Shown here: one piece after another, positions 54,001 to 64,000 of the stretch
How the letters are laid out: every line of letters starts with the position of its first letter
Position numbering within the stretch: position 1 is the stretch's first letter
NCBI GenBank assembly: GCA_034687125.1
Contig: JAQGBZ010000107.1
Location: forward strand, 62,001 to 126,000
Direction of reading: 5' to 3'
DNA from: Neelides folsomi
Lineage: Eukaryota; Arthropoda; Collembola; Neelipleona; Neelidae
Length of the DNA: 64,000 nucleotides
Program-made: the position numbers and the translations under genes
Notes under the pieces: model-generated
Seen by the model: the letters and a program-made list of their open reading frames with translations, nothing else
Databases searched by the model: none
What the model was told of the DNA's origin: nothing

Positions 54001-57000
54001 CATATAAAATGTGAATTTTTTTTACTTTATAACGCTAAAGTAAACCTCACAACAGGTACAATCAGGTACTTCTCTGCAATGGTCAAGGCCCAGATAACGG
54101 GCCCAACGAAAAATTTGTTTTTGACAAAAACCAAAAATGCTCAAAATTACTCAATTCGCGTAGAAAACTTGTTTAAAGGTGATTTATGATGATTTGGTTA
54201 GGTTAGGTTAAGTCCTTAACCTAACCTAACCTAACAGAAATTTTTCGTTGGGCCCGTTATCTGGACCTTGACCCTCTGCAATTGAATTAAAATTAGCAAA
54301 ATAGATTTCCTATTTGTTCAGTACTTACTTGTAATACATACATGTAAATAAATAAATTTAGGCTTATTATTATCTGTTATTTATGAATAAACAATACATG
54401 TACCTAAATAAAATTTGAATCGTAAATGATTAAAATATTTGTATAGAAGTTATTATCTGATCAATTAAAGCTTTAAAAGGCCAAAATTAATGTTATCAAC
54501 AAAATCTAGCGCCGAAACGCAATCATTAAAGTTTAGACATGTTTAAATGGAATAAAATATCGTAGTACGAAAGGAACGAATTGTCATAATAAGCCCCCGT
54601 ATACAAACCTAAGAAGGTCTTGTAAAATTGGGATAACTCAAAGATGAGTCAATGAATTTTCATATTGATATTGATAAATGGAATGGAAATGTAGACCTTC
54701 TTAGACCTATACACTTGAATTTTGAATTTTCTGCCATTAATTAGCGTACTGGTAAATGGATCTTTCTATAAATTGGCATGCATAATACTACATAGTGTGG
54801 TCATATACCATAATTTTTTATGAAAATTCATTGGCCCATCTTTCAGTTATCCCAATTTTACAAGACCTTCTTAGGTTTGTATACGGGGACTTATTTCAAT
54901 GCAAATATCCTGTTGTATTTGGGTAGGTCAGGTTAATTTAAATATCATTTTATTTGGACAAGAAAATAAATCTTCATTTTCGGATTCATTCTTTCAAAAT
55001 AAATAACTACTTTATCTTCGGGCAATATATTTAGTTAGTGTATTCACTTTTATTACTCTATACACTGCATATTAACTAGAATACCTTATAGCTTGTACTA
55101 TTGGCATATACTCTATGATAGATTACTTATATTGTAAATTTTGCCATTACAGAAAAGTATAGATGTTCGTGTTAAATTGAATAGTCAGGAATGAGATTAA
55201 CACTATATGTAAGAATATAAAGCAGAGTAGGTATGTAATAGTGAATTAATACTTTCCACTCTGTGAATTTTACATATACTCGTACTCATAGATTTGCATA
55301 TGCATATTCCTCCCCATGTGCTTGGAGTCTCATCAAATCCATTATGGGTAAAAAGAAGGGAGCAGCAGTAGAAAGAATTGAGAGAATAATCGCAAATCAG
55401 ATCTGGTTTTGAGGGAGAGAATTTTACTCATGTATGAAATTAGGCAAAAAGCTGCTCGGACCTGAATTCTGTGCGTCACTAAAGGTAAAAAACTCATTGA
55501 AATGTCAAAAAATGTGTGTAGCAGGTAATTTAGCAGCTCTAAACGACAGAACCAATGACATTCATACTTGATTGATATTTATTTTTATAATGAGCGGTGT
55601 GGGAATGGAGAAAATGAGATTGCCCATTCTGGAATCAAAGAGGACTAAAAGAACCGGCCATTAGCCAGAGGATAAATCCCAATGAACGAGAATCACCAGA
55701 AGCAGACAGAGATGAGCGGAGTTGTAAAGAAATATAAGGAAAATATTATGGTGTAGTATTACATGAACATTATCGCAAAAGCCTTGGAAGAAATAAATAA
55801 GATAAAATCCAAAGATAGCCCTTTATTGCCTTTGATTGTTTCTGCCCATTAAACTCATTAAACCGAAATAAAACAAGTCCTTTGGACGTCATTCCTACGT
55901 AGACTCTGCTTATTTTTACAAACTCGGGGATATCCTCTGGTTTACAGAAGAAATTGCAATTAGCACTACTGATTATCAAGATCATATTTTTAATGAGCGA
56001 GATAAGGCGGGGAGATTTTTTCATTTACACTTGTTTTGTAAAAATCCACAGTTCAAGTGGATTAAAATGTTCAATACCAAATTACAAAAGAAAAGACAAA
56101 AGATAAGTATGTTTGCTTTACTTATCTTTTAAAATTGCCCATCCACATCCTCATTTTTATTCTCATTACAATTTGGGAATACACACACCGTATAAGAAAT
56201 TCGTTTAAATGCAAACGAAAAATTGGACTCATTACGTCAAGAAAATCTAATTATTTCTAATCAAAAGGATAAAGATAACTATAAATTCGTATGGTCAATT
56301 CTATAAACTGACTTGTGTATATGCTTCGTAGTTTGTTCCGTTGAACTGTGACTGTTTTTCAAATTAACTAATGACATGAATACATTTTTCTGATTTAAAA
56401 GTGAAAATATATTTACCTATATATGCAAAACTCATTATTACCAATAAATATTATGTAGTAAGATATTTCTTCTATTAGAGTAATAATTATAATTATTGCG
56501 ATGTGCTGAGTGCTTGATAAAAAAGTCTAGAATTTTCGTACCTTTTTTTCCTCTTCGAATTCCTCTTCAGAATTTCTTGGGCCAAATTCTGATTCGGCGA
56601 AGGAAAGGGAAGAACAAGTAGAACAATCTGAGAGTCTCCGCCTTTGGGAAGCCTTGAGGTTGAACTCTGCATCAAGGTCGTCAAGTGTGAGGAAGTATCC
56701 CTCGGGATAAAGGTCATGGTCGGAGACAACAACGGAGGGCGGGCGGAGTTTGTCGTCGAAAACGCAACTCGACGACATGTCGGCCGACCGAGGTTGCAGT
56801 CCTTTTGATGCATTGTAAACTTCGCTCGACTCGTTTGCTAATATTTAAAATTAAATTGATAAGCATAAAGTATAATAAGAATAAATAGTTTTGTCTGTCT
56901 GGAGTCTGAAGAAATGTGATAGGTAGTTGAATATAAAGTAAACTGTATGTCAGCATCTTGTTAATAAACTCATGTATTTATTAAAGGTGTGTAAAGTCAA

Positions 57001-58148
57001 TAGATCAGGGAAGTCATTTATTACAATACAAACATTCATATTATCAATGAAATCCTGCTTAACTAAAGGTAAACGATAGTTTATAATGTCTATATTGTAG
57101 GTACAAATATGTAATATTTAGATTATATGTATATTTTAAATATGCATAATATTTATAAGTAAGTAGGTAATCTTACTCATATAATGTGGGGTAGAATTAC
57201 ATTTACCAGCAATGCTTATATTGTCCAATTTCTTATGCAAAATAACTGTATGTAAATATATAAATAACTACTTCTGCAAATTCAATATACAAATTCAATA
57301 ATAGCTTATGTATTAACAGTATAGTACCTAAATATGAATTTATTAAGGAAAAATTTTGAATACGTCAATCGATGATATATAATATTTATATTTATCATTA
57401 CCTACATACTTACCTAAGTATTTTATATAATGTATAAAATTATTAATAACTGCTGATATAATATTTATTTGTATTTGTATTAAATCAATACCTAAATCCT
57501 ATATTTATATTAGAATACCTATTAACACTCACCAATAAATATATAAGAGTATATAAGCAAATTAATAAATAAATCCCACATTAGCTCTTACGGATGGTCT
57601 ATAAGCTCTATTAAACAATAAGAGTTAGATATTTATAATAAAGTATTACCAACCCTGTAAAAGCTGTGTGATATATCTATAATATTTAATTAATTGTAGT
57701 TAGGCATTTAAAGAATAAAAGAGGATTGAAAGTCAAAAGAAGTCTGGACAGTTTGAATAAGTAACGCTTTGACATCCAATTAAGTGAAAGAAGAGGTCAA
57801 TTGAAAGAAACAGGGAAGATAAGTTGTGTATTTTATTATACCTAAAGGAGATGTGGCTGAGGCAATAGAGATTATGGACGAACACGAACCTGTGAAATTA
57901 TCGCTAAGTTTATCACTAATTTCCGAGTCTTCTCCTCCGCTTCCGACGGCGGAGTCGTCGGATCGTTTACGTGTGCGAATGTGTGACGGGATTTGGAGGA
58001 GATTCGGAGTTGATTTGGCTCTTCTGATCGAGAGAGTCCCAGGGGACTCGGAGAGGAAACACCCTTCATCTGTCTCACATTTCCTTCCTTCACCCAGGTA
58101 CTCATTATTCTCGTCACTCATAGCAAAGAGGAGTTCTTCAATTTTCAT
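45026..58148 (-). CDS. Inositol-trisphosphate 3-kinase (long form spanning 13 kb)
   Basis: Phosphorylates Ins(1,4,5)P3 to Ins(1,3,4,5)P4, damping Ca2+ release. Long-form exons on the minus strand: 58148-57842, 56837-56542, 46495-46240, 45943-45733, 45595-45355, 45232-45026; 505 residues in one frame. Catalytic features: calmodulin-binding segment ([20 protein letters not shown] followed by [13 protein letters not shown]); the IPK signature PCVMDCKIG (PxxxDxKxG, about Asp305/Lys307); [44 protein letters not shown] with [18 protein letters not shown]; and the metal/ATP site [19 protein letters not shown] and the CaM segment separate it from IP6K and IPMK. The two N-terminal exons code about 201 acidic, Ser-rich, probably disordered residues. 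I join them to this gene because the phases fit (1, then 0), the donors and acceptors are good (TTAG|GTATAA, AAATATTAG, AAAAAG|GTACG) and no other downstream partner exists. That join is inference. Confidence 0.85.
45657..45680. repeat. (GATT)n microsatellite in an ITPK intron
   Basis: About five tetranucleotide units within the intron 45596-45732; no function inferred. Confidence 0.8.
47235..47363 (-). CDS. Candidate alternative first exon of ITPK (short form)
   Basis: An open 43-codon segment starting [18 protein letters not shown] and ending [14 protein letters not shown], with an acidic, Ser-rich tail like the long-form N-terminus. It ends AAG|GCAATT, a possible GC donor, in phase 0. It would join directly to the SPSGWKRV exon at 46495 and give a 347-residue short kinase. 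An in-frame TAG lies upstream with no other ATG between. The next usable GT donor would add about 30 hydrophobic residues and is less attractive. Alternatively it is a chance ORF. A CRE-type palindrome lies about 590 bp upstream. Confidence 0.5.
47952..47959. promoter_or_regulatory. CRE-type palindrome TGACGTCA
   Basis: Perfect consensus CREB/ATF site inside a 10-bp palindrome TTGACGTCAA, in the less AT-rich block upstream of the candidate short-form ITPK first exon. An 8-bp match alone is weak evidence of function. Confidence 0.4.
53490..53521. repeat. 11-bp inverted repeat (hairpin)
   Basis: TTAGGCAGTTA and its exact complement TAACTGCCTAA are separated by a 10-base loop. No flanking duplication seen; not identified. 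Confidence 0.7.
54081..54273. mobile_element. MULE-like MITE, 193 bp, with 9-bp target-site duplication
   Basis: 36-bp terminal inverted repeats beginning GGTCAAGG at both ends, differing at one position (GGCC versus GGTCC side), with the core GATAACGGGCCCAACG. It is flanked by a perfect 9-bp direct repeat CTCTGCAAT (54072-54080 and 54274-54282). A 9-bp duplication is typical of Mutator-like transposons. It has no coding capacity, so it is non-autonomous. Near its right end is a palindrome of GGTTA repeats facing TAACC repeats (about 54198-54235). Confidence 0.88.
54592..54893. mobile_element. Tc1/mariner-like MITE, about 302 bp
   Basis: Terminal inverted repeats of about 72 bp begin AGCCCCCGTATACAAACC on the left and AGTCCCCGTATACAAACC (complement) on the right. 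They share CTAAGAAGGTCTTGTAAAAT and differ at about four positions. A TA dinucleotide flanks each end, consistent with a TA target. There is no transposase ORF. The exact ends are ambiguous by 2-4 bp because the palindrome runs into AATAAG/CTTATT. Confidence 0.8.
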
Positions 58149-61100
58149 CCTGTGTCAGCAGCAACCGTGCTGGGGAATAACAAGGATGTCCTCACAGCCG
58201 CGTGACTTTTATGCTCCCGACACACTGCCGCCTTTACAAGCGTCTTTCACACACTGGTCGTTCAATCCATTCCATTATTTATTAATTCACAAATGATCGC
58301 ACAGAGTTCGGCACACAGTGTAATTTAACTATAGGCCTGTTTTTTATATTTATAAACTTCTCGAGAACAAGTCTGGAAATTAAGTTGATTATATAAAAAG
58401 ACGCGCAGTTTTCCCTCTTGATCAGTCACAATTTCTAACAATGGATTCCTCGAGTGATAATTACAATATTAGCACAATTCATTTCTCCTCGGGCTCCACT
58501 TTTATAAATATTCACTCTACAATTGTTACACCAAAGTTTTTTTTATCATCACTGTCGTATGAATGCAATTGTGTATTATTTATAATATCAATATGGGGAA
58601 CCAATATAAGTAATATAAATACTAATGATCATCCAATATGAGCTTTTTTGCTCAAAGAGTGAATGGTTGATGATGGTGATGATAAAGGAGGAATTTTGTT
58701 TTTATACTTTGGCACGACTCTGGTAATGAAATTCAGAAATTTCGTTCAGAAGGTGAAAGAGTAGCGAGTGTGGAATATAAATAAGGTTAAACTTGTAAGT
58801 CAAATGCGTGTATGTTATATATATCACTATATTTTTTTAATCTCTTCCGTTTCGGTGCAGTAGTATTTATTTAATTGTTGTCGACGAATGTTGATTTTCT
58901 CATAAAAAACTCATCACTTATATATTCGAAAATGTCAATTGAAAAATAAATATGGTTATTGGAGCAAACTTTTGTTAATCTATGCACGCCAAACTGCCCT
59001 ATCACATGTTTGAAATCTCAGAGCCTTGAAAAGGAGTGTGAAATTAAATGTGGAGGAACTGGAATGGGGCAGAAACAGAATTGATGTTCGCAACGAGTTC
59101 ACCAACAGCGTAATAAATTTCCTTTGCAGCGTTGCACTCAAGAACTGTCTAGAAGTCTTGAGAAGAGAAAAGGTCCACAATCCAACCCACACTGACCACT
59201 CAAAGGTTTGTATAAGGGAATCTTGAGTTAATTTCCTTCTGACGTTGTGAGTCACTTAAAAGCCTATCTCATGATTCTGATGACTTGGGAGTGTTGAGGT
59301 GGTCGAGAAGCGCAACGCTATTGTTGGTGATTGTTGCTGGTGGTGAGTCGGTCGTCGAGTGACTCCTTGGATGCGTCGTTCCTCGTTATTAAACACAAAG
59401 ATTCTTCATTATATTTTATCTCAACTCATCGTTTCTCTTTTTCAACTTCTTATTCCTCGTCCAGCGGGGAAGGGAGGAGAGAGAGGAATTGATGGCAAAG
59501 ATCCTCATCTTCATTCTCCCACTCCGGCTCAACGATCTCACAACTCCTCCACTCCAACGACCAACTAGAAGAAAAAAATTGGCATGTTATTCATACGAAT
59601 AATTTGTTCTCTCCCAAACTAACTTATTCTTTGCTATTGGAAGAGGATGTTGAATATCTGAATGTGCCATTGAACGAATGACTTACATTCACAGTTCATT
59701 TCTTTCCAATGTGCTAATAAGTATTAATTTCCATTCATCATCATTTATTCATTAATTGTCCTTTTATTATAAAACGGGTTATATGGTTCAAAGGTTCAAA
59801 TCAACAGGAGTTTTTAGTAATGAATGAAACACCTAATTGAATAGTCATTCAAAAAGAAGATTTTCATTGCCATAAACTTATTAATCGCTTTGTATAAATA
59901 AAATATAACACAATAGTTTAATTACGAGTTCCTCGTAAATGTACCATAGTGTAAGAATAGTTTTATATTAACTTTCATTAAGTTATAAAAGGTACAATAC
60001 CGATTTCTATAAATAATCAAGTAAATATCTATAAATCTAACCTAATGTATACCATCCAGTAGTGACAATAAAATGTGACCCATTAGGATGAAAATGACCT
60101 TAAATGGCCTATTTTATATATGCTAATTGTGCTTTATTGTGAATTTACTTTTAATAATATTTTTATTGATGAATAACTGATGATTTCAAAGAGACATGAC
60201 GTATGGTTTTGCTGTGAGAAGGATATTTTCAAAGACTTAAAAACAAACGATATTTTTGCAAGATTGCATGCAAACTACAAACTTTTTAAATTCAAACTAC
60301 TGACTGGGCTAACTACTAATCAATCATACATAAGTATACATGCAGAAATGTAAATCATATTGGATAGTTAATACCACATAGATATTAACTATCATATTGG
60401 ATATTATATACTCGTATCTAAGCATATAAGCTGTCATTATATCTTAAATACTTACAAGTGCGATCAGATATAATAAAGTTTAAAAAACTAATCTAACTAG
60501 CGAGTGAGTGTGAATTCCGGCAATAAGGTTTTGCCAAATAGAATGAGTAATTGAAAATAAATCTTAATTCTGACTCATTGTGAAATGAGATAATAATAAA
60601 GATTAATTGAAGATTTGCTAATTGTGTCAATGCACTCTCTGCATGGATTTCAAGGCAAATAAGTACAATGTATGTAATACATAGGCAAAGCACTGGTGCG
60701 TGTATCATCACAATTGCAGACAGAACAGTGAACAGACTCATCAATAAATTGGAAAACATCTTAAAAACAAATAAAATGATTCATCCAATGTTGATTTTTC
60801 TCAAGAAACCGGCACTAATGACAAAACTACAATTAACCTAATACCTCCTTAGGTTAAATCGACTTGCGAGTTCATTCCACACTCACTAATTCCACTCATT
60901 ATGAGCTTCTTCATTTGATTCACAACACTTTTCCCAGACTTATTGTGCAATGAGGCATTGTATATTTAAACATTATTATTTTATTAGAATTTTCTCAAAT
61001 ATAAAGGATAAATAACATACATCCTTATAAGGAAGTTCTAAAAAGAGTTTTAAATTATAAATGATCTATTCGGGCAACCAATAAATCTTACACAAACAAA

Positions 61101-64000
61101 TATTGGAATTTTCATCAAAATAGCGCCGAATAAAATTTATATTATATCAATTAGAAATAGGATAAAAGATGGTTAATTGATAATAGATCGCTTTTAAAAA
61201 AGGTTTATTAATTATATTTAGCTTACTCCTCGTACCATACCACCTCGTACCATACATATAATATACTACTTCAAGCATAATTGTATTAAATGTTTAGAAT
61301 CTTTATATACGTACATAAATACTTTTCATTAAGGCAAGGGTTTAAGGTTATATACAAACAATTTTCATTAAGGGTTTAAGGTTAATTTTAAACTCGAGGT
61401 GAGAATTAATATTCTGTCAATTTATAATGAAGCAAGATAGCAAGGCATTTAATTATGAGAGTTTAGTAGGAATTTCTTCTCCACATCTTCGCCTTCGTCG
61501 TTTCCTCGTGTATTAAAAGAAGCTTCATATTTCCATAACGGAAAATTTGTATTGCCCCTTGTGAGAATGAGAAAATGAGGAGTGAGGTGTTTATAAAAAA
61601 TGTATTTTGATTTGACTTTGGAACAAGCTCTCTTGCATATTAATGATTCAAAACTGCGATAGTATAAATTAAATGCGTTTCGCTAAATGAAGGGTTTGAA
61701 AGACGCTTATTAATTATGAGATCCCCACTCACATAACCTTTTCGCCATTTCCTTATAAGAAGAGAGTAAGGACAGGAAAAGGACAATTTCGGAAGTGTAC
61801 TTGCTCAAATGCTTCCATCTCCTCAGGCTCATGGCTCAACCATCAACCTTAATGCTAGCTAATAATGGTTTACAATTACTTACTCACGTTTAAAGCACTT
61901 AAATTCCTTAATAAATGTTTAACGAATCCAAACTTGATGATTTGATTGTCATTCCTTCTCAAGTTCTAAAAAGCAATATCTTCTCACATTGTATAATTTT
62001 AATCCACGGTTCTTCTCTGCCTTCTGTCCCTCAACGTGATAAATAAATAAAGGCGTAGAAGAGAATTGAAATCACCGAGACTATCCAATTCACAGCCAGG
62101 AATGACCGTCACTGAAAAATGAAAGCCTTATTTGGTCCTTATATTTAGGAATGATTTAATTCGCAATTATTATCTGTCTTAATCTTCAACCTCGTAATTC
62201 TAACCTGTTAAATTCCCTTTCCACTTGTCCTACTAATGAACAATTCTGTATTTATATACTTCGTACTAACTGCCATAATACATTTAACATTATCGTGTTT
62301 ACTTTTTCATAGGCTCGATATGTCCCATCATATTTATTTTCAAAGTACATACATAATATGTAGTAGGTAGTTAAAATAAGATATATAATTGTTCATTGGA
62401 AGTTTTAAGAACCCGTTCCGTTCGATATATGCATTACCAACAGAGATCTAAACAAACATGAAGATTTCAGACATGTGCTTGCAACTTGCAAGTGTGTTTT
62501 TATGTTTAAACAATAAATAAATCTCTGTGTTTATTTTAACTACGCATTTTAGTTCTTGAGAGGAAAGTAAGGAGGTAAAAGGGGCATAAAAGTATTACAC
62601 CTTATTTCCTTTCAATACCATTTAGAGACGACGAGTGGAACAACCCTGAATTTCCAAAAAGATATATTGAACATCTGTGTGTATTTTAAATGCTCCGTGT
62701 TCACGGTTGTCTTTCTACATAAATCTATTGCCATTTAAGTAATGAGATGTCTGCCTCAAGCATTTATAAAGTTAGTCAAGGAAAATTGGATGCAGAAGCG
62801 TTGGGACTCAAATTGTCAGGCTTTTAATTAAACCTTTAATAATCAAACTAACCCACAATAATTTCCACCTCATGGCATTCCATTTAATTGAATATGATAA
62901 AAGATATCCCCAAGAACAAGAAATATTTAAGCCAATGAGCGAAGGTGTGCAATTAGAATTATCCCTCTTATTCATATTTGCCAAGCCTCAATAATGATCT
63001 AAAACGATAGAACAGGTTTTCTATCAATTTACAATTTCAATGAATTATAATTTATGAACTTTGATTTAAGAGCAAAGAGCCGCCTTTTCGTATTCTTACC
63101 ATATAAAATAATCGCTTTGCAATTCTATTTTTTGCAACTGAACAAAAAATATCTAAGGTTTGTACTTGCCAATATAATATAAAAAAGTCAGTTAACATTT
63201 AACGTTATGATACTATGAATTACATGTGCTGATACACGAATATATTCAGGTAGTACATTTACATAAAATACGTATTTGATACATTGCTTATCTTATTACT
63301 CGATCTAAGGAAGAATTATTATATTATTATAAACACTAGTATTTATTGAAATAAAATTTTCGGGCAAGGCTAAATATGTCTTTTTCAAAGCCATCTTATT
63401 TTGTTTAATAATAATATATGGTACCTGTTAAATAATTGCAAACCATACCCAATTAAGTATAGAGAGAAATAAAAACCAATAATAGCTTTACGTATCGAAG
63501 TTCAGTGTCTGACTGTCTGACAATGACAACCATTGGTGATGGACGATGTGTCACAAAAGCGAAAACTGGGAGAAACGGGGAACAGAAGCGCAAATCAATT
63601 TCAATTACAAATGGACGCTGCGTTAATACTTATTAGTTTAAGGACAGTTTCCCTTTCATCCTCACTAGAACAGATCATTCGCATTTTATAAAAGTTTCTT
63701 ATTTATTTAAAATAATAACTTTCCTTTTATTGAAAATCCTACTTGATCATGTTTATTTTTGACACTCTCTTGTAATTTATGACGAAACTTTACAATTACA
63801 ATATACTATGGTATATTATTTATTGAATATAATATACAAATAACTTCAATAGAAAGCTAGTTTTTATAGTATATTGTATTTAGATAATAAGTATACTATA
63901 CAATATATACCAACCTGCATAGTATACAATATTAGTTATCATTTATCACTATTATATTTATACAATTTAAATGCTACGTTGCACCAATAGTTTACATATA
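58149..64000. other. Gene-free distal region
   Basis: 5.9 kb upstream of the long-form ITPK start codon. The first ~1.5 kb likely holds the ITPK promoter and any untranslated first exon; 59.0-59.6 kb is the least AT-rich part. Small local repeats occur: a hairpin at 60363-60393, the 13-bp direct repeat CCTCGTACCATAC at 61228 and 61243, and a near-duplicate at 61323-61350 and 61362-61384. No ORF resembles a known family. Confidence 0.4.

Larger units (their letters stand above)
47364..56541 (-). other. Interior of the long ITPK intron
   Basis: The intron runs from 56541 to 46496. This 9.2 kb part is AT-rich and holds no gene I can support. It contains the CRE palindrome (47952-47959), a hairpin (53490-53521), two MITEs (54081-54273 and 54592-54893) and an orphan ORF (55770-56024). 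The stretch 47.9-48.6 kb is less AT-rich and may be the promoter of the short form. Confidence 0.5.

Noticed and set aside
60363..60393. 10-bp inverted repeat flanked by TCATATTGGATA direct repeats
   Set aside because: Superficially like a mini-transposon, but too small and AT-rich to separate from chance.

Overview
The window is animal nuclear DNA, very AT-rich, with small introns (mostly 60-150 bp, GT-AG) and single-copy conserved genes on both strands. I infer an arthropod, possibly a copepod-type crustacean. The SOCS gene is of the SOCS5/Socs36E type. The two-pore K+ channel has Ork1-like sequence after its last membrane segment. There is an insect AANAT-like acetyltransferase. A GGTTA/TAACC (arthropod telomere-type) palindrome sits inside a small transposon. 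The species is inference only; no search could be run. Gene calls rest on exon-by-exon reconstruction in which intron phases match and each total coding length divides by three, plus recognition of conserved families.

Layout. 1-17.1 kb is dense: WDHD1/AND-1 (+, 5' end cut by the window), WDR43/UTP5 (-), PRMT1 (+), exocyst EXOC5/Sec10 (-), a GNAT acetyltransferase (+) and CFAP52/WDR16 (-). 18-23.6 kb is an Ork1-like K2P channel (-) with one 2.5 kb intron. 25.4-26.9 kb is a PTB-domain adaptor (-). 28.1-29.5 kb is LHPP (-), 30.6-34.0 kb acetyl-CoA synthetase (-), 34.6-35.4 kb TOMM20 (+), 36.9-38.4 kb a SOCS5/Socs36E-like gene (-) and 39.7-42.6 kb CWF19L2 (-). 45.0-58.1 kb is one inositol-trisphosphate 3-kinase gene (-). 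Its catalytic exons lie at 45-46.5 kb and its long-form N-terminal exons at 56.5-58.1 kb; between them are a 10 kb intron, a candidate short-form first exon at 47.3 kb and two MITE-like transposons. 58.2-64 kb has no gene I can support.

The genes are mostly unrelated housekeeping functions: replication, small-subunit rRNA processing, arginine methylation, exocytosis, mitochondrial protein import, acetate activation and splicing. Signalling is represented by ITPK, SOCS, K2P and the PTB adaptor, and the axoneme by CFAP52. Neighbours are independently transcribed. WDHD1/WDR43 and TOMM20/SOCS are convergent pairs; WDR43/PRMT1, EXOC5/GNAT and ACSS/TOMM20 are divergent pairs that probably share intergenic promoter regions.

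I found no unmistakably new biological system. The observations most worth a second look are the multi-promoter ITPK locus, the two intronic MITEs (one with a 9-bp target duplication and a telomere-like palindrome), the two candidate GC-AG introns, and a 46-bp tandem duplication that includes the K2P stop codon.
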